In this document: piece after piece, positions 1-5,481 of the stretch
How positions within the stretch are numbered: the first letter of the stretch is position 1
Layout of the letters: each line of letters opens with the position of its first letter
Assembly: GCA_029778935.1 (NCBI GenBank)
Contig: JAKPBM010000210.1
Location: 1-5,509, forward strand
Reading direction: 5' to 3'
Source: Bacillota bacterium
GTDB taxonomy: Bacteria; Bacillota; Clostridia; Oscillospirales; QAMX01
Length of the DNA stretch: 5,509 nt
The notes under the pieces: model-generated
Databases searched by the model: none
What the model was told of the DNA's origin: nothing
Seen by the model: the letters and a program-made list of their open reading frames with translations, nothing else
Position numbers and translations under genes: made by a program

Positions 1-285
1 ATCCGTGTCCAGCACGATGATGCACGTTCTGTCGTCGTAATCGCGAGGCTTCTTGCGGAAGCGAAGCCTTGCGTCCATAACGGGGATGATTTTGCCCCGC
101 AGATTGGTCACGCCTGTAATGTATTCCGGCAGGCCGGGGATGGGCGTTATGGGCTGGATGCCGATGATTTCCGTGATGTAGCGGATTTCGATGCCGAACT
201 GCTCGTCGGCCATGGTATAGATCAGGTATTTGCCTTTAAGCGTGTCCTCCGTCTCGGTCAGATGCGTAAGTTCCATATACGACAT
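1..285 (-). CDS. cheW: Chemotaxis coupling protein CheW, N-terminal part (cut by window edge)
   Basis: CheW is the cytoplasmic SH3-like adaptor that links chemoreceptor hairpin tips to the histidine kinase CheA. Only the first 95 codons are present; family members are usually about 140-170 residues, so the C-terminal part lies left of the window. Visible hallmarks are YLIYTMADEQFGIEI (residues 20-34), the typical first beta strands, then ITPIPGLPEYITGVTNLRGKIIP (46-68 region), with the conserved NLRG at 61-64; its Arg63 corresponds to the receptor/CheA-contact arginine of the family. The ATG at 285 is chosen because AAAGGAGA lies about 7 nt upstream (299-292); a second Met at codon 4 has no better site. 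The gene follows the chemoreceptor on the same strand after a 203-bp structured gap with a terminator. No clear promoter of its own was found, so expression may depend on read-through. CheV also begins with a CheW domain and cannot be excluded without the C-terminus. Confidence 0.93.
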   Translation of the reverse strand, partial: MSYMELTHLTETEDTLKGKYLIYTMADEQFGIEIRYITEIIGIQPITPIPGLPEYITGVTNLRGKIIPVMDARLRFRKKPRDYDDRTCIIVLDTD

Positions 286-335
286 GGGGATTCTCCTTTG
301 CTGGGATGTTGCTTTTCGGGCAGGCGAAGAGTTGG

Positions 336-391
336 AAAAAATGCCGGCTGCATTCCCACACGGATACAGCTCCGGCAGGAATGCAACCGGC
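336..391 (-). terminator. Intrinsic terminator between the chemoreceptor gene and cheW
   Basis: On the minus strand GCCGGTTGCATTCC (391-378) pairs with GGAATGCAGCCGGC (356-343) over 14 bp, with a 21-nt loop (377-357), followed by A and then TTTTTT (341-336). The single non-Watson-Crick position is a U-G wobble on the minus-strand RNA but would be an A-C mismatch on the plus strand, which supports function in the minus direction. It should end most transcripts from the chemoreceptor gene about 50 nt before the cheW start. The large loop and the alternative pairing of its first arm (see 380-446) make a conditional role possible. Confidence 0.8.
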
Positions 392-446
392 CGGGAGTCC
401 TTCCGCCGTCAGCCGGCGGAAGGGGGAGGTGGGGAAGGGTTGCATT
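380..446 (-). promoter_or_regulatory. Possible antiterminator pairing that competes with the terminator before cheW
   Basis: AATGCAACC (minus 446-438) is perfectly complementary to GGTTGCATT (minus 388-380), which is the central part of the first arm of the terminator at 336-391. The 9-bp helix would enclose the GC-rich hairpin at 399-423. Since the upstream segment is transcribed first, it could capture the terminator arm and allow read-through into cheW. What is seen is the complementarity; the attenuator role is inferred. It does not resemble a riboswitch class I can name. Confidence 0.4.
399..423 (-). promoter_or_regulatory. Perfect GC-rich stem-loop in the receptor-cheW gap
   Basis: CCTTCCGCCG and CGGCGGAAGG form a perfect 10-bp stem around a 5-nt loop. 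No T-run follows on either strand, so it is not a complete intrinsic terminator. It may protect the 3' end of the receptor mRNA or form the inner hairpin of the antiterminator structure proposed at 380-446. Strand is given as minus because both flanking genes are read that way. Confidence 0.6.
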
Positions 447-451
447 GGTGA

Positions 452-480
452 TGCCAACGGATATTCCTTTGCCGGTGGCA
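452..480 (-). promoter_or_regulatory. Stem-loop just after the chemoreceptor stop codon
   Basis: TGCCACCGG (minus 480-472) pairs with CCGTTGGCA (minus 460-452): 8 of 9 positions pair, with one internal C-U mismatch and an 11-nt loop. It begins 8 nt after the receptor stop codon and is not followed by a T-run. It is probably part of the structured region leading to the terminator at 336-391. Alternatively TTGCC/GGCAA at 481-469 makes a small 5-bp hairpin with a 3-nt loop. Confidence 0.45.
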
Positions 481-488
481 AGAAGGGG

Positions 489-2279
489 TTAGTATTTGCC
501 AAAGGAGGACAGGTCAAACTGAGACGCGCTGTCCGAAAACGGATCCTGGTACGATTCCTTTGCCGGCTGGAAGAGGGAGTTGCCGAACTCCTGGTTTCTG
601 AGCTTAAATTTCCGGACTTCCTCATGCAGCGTGGCGGCCTGGGCGGACATTTCCTCGCTGGTGGCGGAGTTTTCTTCCGCGGTGGCGGCGTTGGTCTGCA
701 CGACGGCGGAAATCTGGTTTAAGCCCTGCTTAATCTGCTCCAGCGCGGCGGCCTGCTCGGTGGACGCGATGTCGATTTTGGCGATGCTGTCCACAACGCG
801 CAGGGTCTTTTCGTGGATGTCGGAGAGAATTTTCGCCGTTTCGGCGGTAATTTGCGTACCCTTGGAGACGGTGGAGGCGGACGCCTGGATGAGGTCGGAG
901 GTCTGCTTGGCCGCTTCCGCCGACTTGGCGGCAAGGTTTCTGACTTCGTCGGCGACGACGGCAAAACCTTTGCCGGCGCTGCCTGCCCTGGCGGCCTCGA
1001 TGGCGGCGTTTAGGGCGAGGATGTTGGTCTGGAAGGCAATGTCTTCGATGACTTTAGTGATGCTGGCGATCTGGCCGGACGCGGAGTCGATGTCCATCAT
1101 GGCTTTCGTCAGCTGCTGCATGTGGGCGTTGCCCGTTTCAACCTGTTCGCCGGCTTCTTCCACAAACCGGGTGGCAATTTTCACGTTGTCGGAGTTGGCG
1201 ACCGCCTGCTCGGCGACTTTTGTAACGGTGACGGACAGCTCCTCAATGGAGGAAGCCTGCTCGGTGGAGCCGGAAGCTAAAGCCTGGGCCCCGCCGGCCA
1301 CCTGGGAAGCGCCGATGCTCACCTGCTGGGCGGCGGTGTTGATGGTCTGCAGCGTGCTGTTTAAAGAGTCGGACATGTTCTCGATGGCCTGGCGGATGGC
1401 GGCGAAGTCGCCGATGTACTCCATGTCCATTTCGATGCACATGTCGCCCATGGCCATGCGCTGAAGCTTTTCGGAGATGTCCTGGATGTAGGAGACCAGC
1501 ATGCCGTTGGTTTTGCGGATGCTCTGCGCCATCTGGCCCAGCTCGTCCTTGCTTTCATAGCGGATTTCCGCGTCCTGCAGGTTGCCTTTGGCCATCTCGC
1601 CGTAGACCTTCACGATTTCGTTGACCGGCGTCATAATGGAGCGGCGGATGACAAAGATAATCACGATGGACGCCACGATGGACACGATGCCGACGGCAAT
1701 CAGGACGTTCCACGTTTTATACTGGGTCGACTGGGCGATGACCTGCTGCCGGTTCTGGTAGTTGTTCATGGCTTCCAGCAGCTCGTCAAAGTAGGAGTTG
1801 ATCGTGTCGAAAGCCTGCTTGTACGTGGTGTTGTACAGATCCCTGGCGTAGGCGAGGCTTTCGTCCGTTTGCTCGAGCACGGCCGACTGGATGCTTTCGC
1901 GGATGCCGGCGCCGTTACTCAGGGCCTGGGAAATCTTATCGATGATGGCCAGCGTGCTGTCCTCCAGCACATGGGTCTGGATTTCGGCGAACAGCTCCTT
2001 GGCCCGGGCGTTGCTGGCCGCGGCGTCTTCAAATTCTTTCCGAATCTCTTCCACATCCGTGTGCGTCAGGGAACGGGAAATATGAAGCTGTGCGTCGGCG
2101 ATGGCGTTTTCCATTTGGCCTATGTATTTCGTAACGGGAACGACGGTGGTATAATACTCGGCCGTAACATCCGCCATGTCGTTGACGTTCATGATGGAGG
2201 TTACGATAATCGAAATCATCAGCAATACGACGATACCGAAACCGAACACAAGTTTCTTACCGACGGATAGGTTTTTCAT
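489..2279 (-). CDS. Methyl-accepting chemotaxis protein with 4-helix-bundle sensor and HAMP segments
   Basis: This is a transmembrane chemoreceptor that senses an outside signal and controls CheA through CheW. The 596-residue protein has a membrane helix at about 10-31 (after basic KK at 8-9), an extracytoplasmic, predicted all-helical domain at about 32-188 that fits the 4HB_MCP family, and a second membrane helix at about 189-211 ending in IRRSI. HAMP follows at about 212-265 (P218, DELGQMAQSIR) and a second HAMP-like segment at about 266-318 (MAMGDM, IGDFAAIRQAIENM). The signalling domain carries the near-invariant tip at 411-460, including FQTNILALNAAIEAARAG and GKGFAVVADEVRNLA. Likely methylation regions are QASSIEEL (341-348) and ATAEENSATSEEM (532-544). 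The C-terminal 35 residues are hydrophilic and lack an NWETF-like CheR/CheB tether. The ATG has GGGAGGA about 6 nt upstream. cheW follows on the same strand. The ligand cannot be told from sequence. Confidence 0.96.
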   Translation of the reverse strand: MKNLSVGKKLVFGFGIVVLLMISIIVTSIMNVNDMADVTAEYYTTVVPVTKYIGQMENAIADAQLHISRSLTHTDVEEIRKEFEDAAASNARAKELFAEIQTHVLEDSTLAIIDKISQALSNGAGIRESIQSAVLEQTDESLAYARDLYNTTYKQAFDTINSYFDELLEAMNNYQNRQQVIAQSTQYKTWNVLIAVGIVSIVASIVIIFVIRRSIMTPVNEIVKVYGEMAKGNLQDAEIRYESKDELGQMAQSIRKTNGMLVSYIQDISEKLQRMAMGDMCIEMDMEYIGDFAAIRQAIENMSDSLNSTLQTINTAAQQVSIGASQVAGGAQALASGSTEQASSIEELSVTVTKVAEQAVANSDNVKIATRFVEEAGEQVETGNAHMQQLTKAMMDIDSASGQIASITKVIEDIAFQTNILALNAAIEAARAGSAGKGFAVVADEVRNLAAKSAEAAKQTSDLIQASASTVSKGTQITAETAKILSDIHEKTLRVVDSIAKIDIASTEQAAALEQIKQGLNQISAVVQTNAATAEENSATSEEMSAQAATLHEEVRKFKLRNQEFGNSLFQPAKESYQDPFSDSASQFDLSSFGKY

Positions 2280-2353
2280 TGTAGTTCCTCCCAGATTTTG
2301 CCTTTTCCGTGTTCTTTCCGGGGGTTTTTACACCCCTCAAATCAGTTGCTCCT

Positions 2354-2382
2354 ATTATAAGAGAGGAAAGTTCAGTTTGCAT
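2354..2382 (-). promoter_or_regulatory. Likely promoter of the chemoreceptor gene
   Basis: A perfect -10 box TATAAT lies at 2359-2354 on the minus strand, 17 nt downstream of a poor -35 candidate ATGCAA (2382-2377). The start of transcription would be near 2347, giving a leader of about 68 nt. The weak -35 suggests help from an activator or a different upstream element. A TTGACT box at 2423-2418 has no good -10 at 16-18 nt. No TAAA-N15-GCCGATAA flagellar sigma-28 (SigD) site was found, which is notable for a chemotaxis gene. Confidence 0.5.
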
Positions 2383-2418
2383 ACGTATAAGAGTCGTATT
2401 TTATACTTATTTAGTATA
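2381..2418. promoter_or_regulatory. Cluster of AT-rich palindromes upstream of the receptor promoter
   Basis: Three overlapping or adjoining symmetries are visible: ATACGTAT (2381-2388), GTATAA with TTATAC separated by 10 nt (2385-2406), and TATACT-TATTT-AGTATA (2402-2418, 6-bp perfect arms). They lie directly upstream of and partly over the weak -35 candidate at 2377-2382, a common position for an operator or activator site. AT-rich DNA makes short palindromes likely by chance, so the regulatory reading is an inference. Confidence 0.35.
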
Positions 2419-2553
2419 GTCAATATTTTCCGGTGCAGCGGGGACGGCGGAAACGGCCGGAACCGCAAAATTCTGCATACTACGCGCTTTATTGCACATT
2501 TGCGGAAAAGGAAAAACACGGGGAAAAGTGTTGCCTGCGCACCCAAAATGCTA

Positions 2554-2590
2554 GAAAATACTAACCAACCTTCAGTTTTGGAAAACTAAC
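2554..2590 (-). promoter_or_regulatory. Candidate operator: palindrome plus GTTAGT-type direct repeat
   Basis: AGTTTT-GG-AAAACT (2574-2587) is a perfect palindrome. On the minus strand GTTAGTTTTC (2590-2581) recurs as GTTAGTATTTTC (2565-2554) with 25 bp between starts. A similar sequence is found upstream of the LAL regulator (GTTAATTTCC, minus 5379-5370). The element is about 200 bp upstream of the predicted receptor promoter, rather far for a simple repressor site. Its role is unproven. Confidence 0.3.
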
Positions 2591-2621
2591 TTCCCGTTCC
2601 CGCCGTGCGTGCTTCGGGATG

Positions 2622-2654
2622 AAAAGACAGCCTGCCGTTAGGAGGCAGGCTGTC
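2622..2654 (-). terminator. Intrinsic terminator of the LuxR-family regulator gene
   Basis: GACAGCCTGCC and GGCAGGCTGTC form a perfect 11-bp stem with a 7-nt loop (2643-2637). On the minus strand it is followed by TTTT (2625-2622) then C. It lies 36 nt past the regulator stop codon. The T-run is short but the hairpin is strong and GC-rich. No comparable T-run is present on the plus side, so it acts in the minus direction and separates the regulator from the chemoreceptor transcript. Confidence 0.8.
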
Positions 2655-2690
2655 ATGGTATATACGAACTTATGTCGTATTGACATCGAA

Positions 2691-5186
2691 TCACAGGTCG
2701 ATGTTGAAAAGCTCCGATTTAGAATGAATGCCGAGTTTGTTGTAGACGTTGTAGAGGATGGTGCGCACCGTGGCTTTGGAGATAAATAGCTTTTCCGCGA
2801 TTTCCTGATAGGTAAGGCGGGATTTGGCCAGCAGGGCGACTTCTCTCTCCCTGGGCGTTAAGGGGGACTTTTCCTGGCGCAGGGCGGCCAGGACGGTGTT
2901 CCGGCCCTTGCCGTACCGCCGGCAGAGGGCGGCGATGGTGTCGATGCCCGTTTTCCACTCGGGATGCCTGTTCCAGATGTCGGCGGTCTTGGTTTTCGCC
3001 AGCAGGTCGCCCACAAAGGAAAACTGGGCAAAGGGCAGGTACACCTTGTCCGGAAAGGCAAGAGCAAACGCCTGGGCGAGATTTTCCAGGGCTTCCTGCT
3101 CCCGTCCGCCGGTGTAGTGGACTCTGGCACGGAAAATGTACCCGTACACCTGAGGCAAGACATAGCGCATTTCCCGGGCCATTTGCATGGTGCTGTCCAC
3201 CAGCGCCAGCAGCTCGGCATACCGCTTTTCCCGGGAAAGGAAATGGGAGTACAGCACGTTCATGTACGGCACGGCGCGGGCGTACACTTTTTTGCGGATG
3301 GTTTGGGAATCATTGAGCCATTTGGCGACGAACTCGGTGGAGTCCAGGGCAACGCTGACGGCCGACAGGCAGATGTCCACCATGCGAAGGATATACAGGT
3401 TGGAGCTTTCTTTGGCATACTCCTTGATGTTCTCAAAAGCGGTCAGGAACGCGTCCACGTCGCCCCGGAGGATGGCAATGCGGGCGAGCATCAGTTCGGC
3501 GCACAGGCAGATAGCCGTGTCGTGCTTGCTTCTTGCCAGATAGATCGCCTTGTGGCAGAGGATTTCCGCCTGCGCGTCGTCGCCCCGCATCATCATGATC
3601 TCCGCCTGCAAGGCGCAGTCGGCGCCCACTCCCTGGCCGTGGCTCATCTGGATATGGAAGGGCAGGAACTTCTGCATTTTTTCCAGGGTGGATTCCAGCG
3701 TTCCCGGCTCGCTCCACATCATGGAGAGCACCGACGTGGCGCCCAGGGTGATGGGAATTTCGCTCAGGCGGAAGCGGCTGGCGCCGTTGAGAAGGGCAAA
3801 GGCCGCCTGTTCCGCTTCGTAGATGGCTTCCATGTCGTTATAAAGGGTGCAGGAGGTAAGCAGCAGGTATTCGCCCCGCAGCTGGTTCAGCTCTTCCTTT
3901 TTCAGGCCGAAGGGGTTTGACTCCAGCACCTGCTCGATGAGCCGGCAGAGCTTCTGGAACGCCTGATACTCACCGTCGACCCGCAAAAGGTAGGAAAACA
4001 TCAGCAGGGAAAAGGGGTATTTGCAGAGCACGTAGTCGGGACATTCGCCGATAAACTTGATTAAAAAGCCGATCATGTCGTCGTCCCGCTTGTTCATCAG
4101 GTATTTGCCCGTAAACGGGATGGAGAGGATGGCGTCATAGTCCTTTACGGCAAAGAAGAACCGGGCGGCGGCGTAGTAATCCGCCTCGGCGATGCAGCAC
4201 CGGCCCGCCGTGTGCAGCACCTTCTTCTGAAACTTCTCCGGCCGGTACATGGAGAACTGGTTCCGCAGGAAGTTTTGCAGAATGCTGTGCATCACGTAGA
4301 TTTTTTCCCGCGGGAAGTAGCGGATAAAGTCGTTGTCTCTAAGCAGATTCTTGATATTTTCCGGCAGCGTCTCTTTGCCCAGCATGATGGCCGCCTGCCG
4401 GGGCGTAAAGCTGTCCAGCACGGACAGGGCGACCAGGCTGTCCTGCTGTTCCGGCGTAAGCCGGTTCCAGATGGCCGTTTCCACCAGGTGGTCGATGTCC
4501 GCCGTGTAGTCAAAAGAGCCGGTCAGCTTATAGCTGGAGATCTGCAGCTTTATGGCGGAAATCCAGCCTTCGGTGATGGCGTAGAGGTGGTTTAGCTCCT
4601 CGTCGGAAAGACGGATCCGCTCGTTTTTCAACAGCTGAGCCGTGCTTTCCCGGTCGAAGAAGAAAGCGGAGGAATCGACGGTGTAGACGTTGGCGTTGTG
4701 GAACAGCTGGTTTTTCAGGCCGACAGGCTGGGAAATCAGCACCAGATGCAGCTTCGGGATGCCGTGCATGGAGGCCACCCCGACGATGTCCTGCAGGATA
4801 TCGCAGCGGAGTAGGTGGAAGTTGTCGATAACCACATAGGTTTCGTGGAGGCACTTTAGGTCCCGGAAACACGCTGTTATGTAGGTCAGAGTGTCGGGCG
4901 TGGGAAAGCCGAACTTGGCCAGATTTTTCCCCATCTCCGAGTCCAGGTTGGAAAACAGGTCGCAAATCCCAGCCCAGGAGACGGACAGGTTTTCAGACAG
5001 GCAGGTATACCAGTACTGCCTGGCGTCGCTGTCGACGGTCTCCTTCAAAAACTCCCTGACGGCCGTCGTCTTTCCCACGCCCGCGGGGGCTTCCACCACC
5101 GTCAGCGGGTACCGGGGGATCTGGGCCAGCTGGCTTTTCAGCCTGTCGGGCAGGTAAAACTTCTGCGGGAAAGTTGAGTTGTGCAT
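2691..5186 (-). CDS. MalT/LAL-type LuxR-family transcriptional regulator with STAND NTPase domain
   Basis: A large ATP-dependent regulator of the kind exemplified by MalT: ligand and ATP binding at the N-terminal half is expected to drive oligomerisation and DNA binding. The 831 residues, close to the usual 800-900, start with a P-loop APAGVGKTT (33-41) and a Walker B strand YVVIDNFHLL (117-126). A sensor-like strand LHLVLISQP follows at 146-154. A winged-helix-like part spans about 235-315 (NRLTPEQQDSL, FIRYF, MHSILQNFL). A long helical-repeat (TPR/MalT-like) region at about 320-740 is the probable sensor platform. The C-terminal LuxR helix-turn-helix is at about 775-831, with PLTPREREVALLA, YQEIAEKLFISKATVRTI and VYNKLGI. 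The family-typical second acidic Walker B residue is Asn122, the usual Arg after LIS is Gln153, and the frequent His of the recognition helix is Ile810. TAGGAGGAAAAC directly before the ATG fixes the start. Ligand and targets are unknown; the nearby chemoreceptor is a possible target. Confidence 0.93.
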   Translation of the reverse strand: MHNSTFPQKFYLPDRLKSQLAQIPRYPLTVVEAPAGVGKTTAVREFLKETVDSDARQYWYTCLSENLSVSWAGICDLFSNLDSEMGKNLAKFGFPTPDTLTYITACFRDLKCLHETYVVIDNFHLLRCDILQDIVGVASMHGIPKLHLVLISQPVGLKNQLFHNANVYTVDSSAFFFDRESTAQLLKNERIRLSDEELNHLYAITEGWISAIKLQISSYKLTGSFDYTADIDHLVETAIWNRLTPEQQDSLVALSVLDSFTPRQAAIMLGKETLPENIKNLLRDNDFIRYFPREKIYVMHSILQNFLRNQFSMYRPEKFQKKVLHTAGRCCIAEADYYAAARFFFAVKDYDAILSIPFTGKYLMNKRDDDMIGFLIKFIGECPDYVLCKYPFSLLMFSYLLRVDGEYQAFQKLCRLIEQVLESNPFGLKKEELNQLRGEYLLLTSCTLYNDMEAIYEAEQAAFALLNGASRFRLSEIPITLGATSVLSMMWSEPGTLESTLEKMQKFLPFHIQMSHGQGVGADCALQAEIMMMRGDDAQAEILCHKAIYLARSKHDTAICLCAELMLARIAILRGDVDAFLTAFENIKEYAKESSNLYILRMVDICLSAVSVALDSTEFVAKWLNDSQTIRKKVYARAVPYMNVLYSHFLSREKRYAELLALVDSTMQMAREMRYVLPQVYGYIFRARVHYTGGREQEALENLAQAFALAFPDKVYLPFAQFSFVGDLLAKTKTADIWNRHPEWKTGIDTIAALCRRYGKGRNTVLAALRQEKSPLTPREREVALLAKSRLTYQEIAEKLFISKATVRTILYNVYNKLGIHSKSELFNIDL

Positions 5187-5231
5187 GTTTTCCTCCTACC
5201 TGGAATGCTTTCAAAAAGCTACAATTAAATT

Positions 5232-5261
5232 CAGATGAACTCCGAAGCGTTCGCAGATGAA
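5232..5261 (-). repeat. Direct repeats TTCATCTG, 22 bp apart, in the regulator leader
   Basis: TTCATCTG occurs on the minus strand at 5261-5254 and 5239-5232, a spacing of 22 bp, about two helical turns. Between and partly overlapping them is a small hairpin GAAC-GC-UUCG-GA-GUUC (5252-5237) with a C-G-closed UUCG tetraloop and one G-A mismatch. The repeats would lie at about +13 to +43 of the transcript from the predicted promoter. MalT-like proteins often bind repeated sites, so autoregulation is possible, but this is inferred from position alone. Confidence 0.4.
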
Positions 5262-5280
5262 TCTAATGAAGCAATTGATA

Positions 5281-5309
5281 ATTCTATATCAGTTTGGCGC
5301 TGTTTTCAA
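5281..5309 (-). promoter_or_regulatory. Promoter of the LuxR-family regulator gene
   Basis: On the minus strand TTGAAA (5309-5304), an ideal 17-nt spacer and TAGAAT (5286-5281) match 5 of 6 consensus bases in each box. Transcription should start near 5274, leaving a leader of about 88 nt before the ATG at 5186. The quality of the boxes suggests expression by the main sigma factor without an essential activator, so any regulator acting downstream (repeats at 5232-5261) would more likely repress. Confidence 0.7.
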
Positions 5310-5361
5310 GGTAAATTATTGCCATAATTCGGGGTATTTTACGCCTGTTTCATAGGCAGAA

Positions 5362-5394
5362 AATTTGCCGGAAATTAACAATCTGCGTTAGTTT
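5362..5394. promoter_or_regulatory. Candidate operator: two overlapping inverted repeats upstream of the regulator promoter
   Basis: AATTT-GCCGG-AAATT (5362-5376) is a perfect 5-bp-arm inverted repeat. It overlaps a larger imperfect one, AAATTAAC (5372-5379) and GTTAGTTT (5387-5394), with 7 of 8 complementary positions and a 7-nt spacer. They lie roughly 55-85 bp upstream of the -35 box, a usual place for activator binding. The half-site GTTARTTT also occurs upstream of the chemoreceptor gene (minus 2590-2583). Confidence 0.35.
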
Positions 5395-5456
5395 AGCCGT
5401 CGGAAGGTTCAATTTTTGGGTAGGGCGTGTTTCACCGGCGCCGTTGCGGAAGTGGG

Positions 5457-5481
5457 GAGAAACTTAAAGACGGAGTTTCCC
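5457..5481. other. Stem-loop near the right edge of the window
   Basis: GAAACT (5459-5464) and AGTTTC (5474-5479) pair over 6 bp with a 9-nt loop; on the minus strand the stem extends to 8 bp with one G-U pair (GGGAAACT). No T-run follows in either direction, so it is not scored as a terminator. It may belong to the end of an unseen neighbouring gene. Confidence 0.3.

Larger units (their letters stand above)
2280..2690. other. 411-bp non-coding gap: regulator terminator and chemoreceptor control region
   Basis: No open reading frame here has coding character; a plus-strand frame from 2176 to 2589 overlaps the start of the chemoreceptor gene antisense and has no family resemblance. The gap holds the regulator's terminator (2622-2654), a perfect AGTTTT-GG-AAAACT palindrome (2574-2587), two related GTTAGT(A)TTTTC repeats (minus 2590-2581 and 2565-2554), AT-rich palindromes (2381-2418), a TATAAT promoter box (2354-2359) and a small leader hairpin (2321-2336, GGGGT/ACCCC). 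The stretch 2430-2460 is GC-rich with an uninterpreted CGGCCG core. Confidence 0.7.

Noticed and set aside
336..377. A shorter terminator stem TGCCG/CGGCA with GCTG/CAGC and a 2-nt bulge
   Set aside because: The 14-bp pairing of 391-378 with 356-343 ends at the same T-run and is much longer, so the short stem is at best an alternative fold within the loop region.
286..488. A cyclic-di-GMP (GEMM) riboswitch before cheW
   Set aside because: Such riboswitches often precede motility genes, but the conserved GEMM tetraloop-receptor and junction sequences are not visible on the minus strand here.
236..625. Minus-strand frame of 129 codons spanning the receptor tail, the gap and the start of cheW
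   Set aside because: It is out of frame with both real genes and runs through the terminator; the product is Pro/Arg/Ser-rich and unlike any family.
580..1464. Long plus-strand open frame (294 codons) opposite the chemoreceptor gene
   Set aside because: It is the antisense shadow of a GC-rich, highly repetitive coiled-coil coding region; its translation is low-complexity Ala/Ser/Met-rich with no family pattern, and the minus frame is an unmistakable receptor.
2395..2423. TTGACT box at 2423-2418 as the main receptor promoter -35
   Set aside because: At 16-18 nt spacing the -10 would be AAATAC, AATACG or ATACGA, all poor; the TATAAT at 2359-2354 is a better anchor, although a secondary start cannot be excluded.
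2176..2589. Plus-strand open frame of 137 codons crossing into the intergenic region
   Set aside because: It overlaps the receptor start and its promoter region, lacks a convincing ribosome site, and its composition changes along its length; no coding support.
2964..3920. Plus-strand open frame of 318 codons opposite the LAL regulator
   Set aside because: The product is His/Gly/Gln-rich with no recognisable domain, and the opposite strand encodes the intact regulator through the whole span; it is explained by biased third positions.
5457..5481. Terminator for a gene beyond the right edge
   Set aside because: The stem-loop lacks a T-run on either strand and no gene end is visible beside it.
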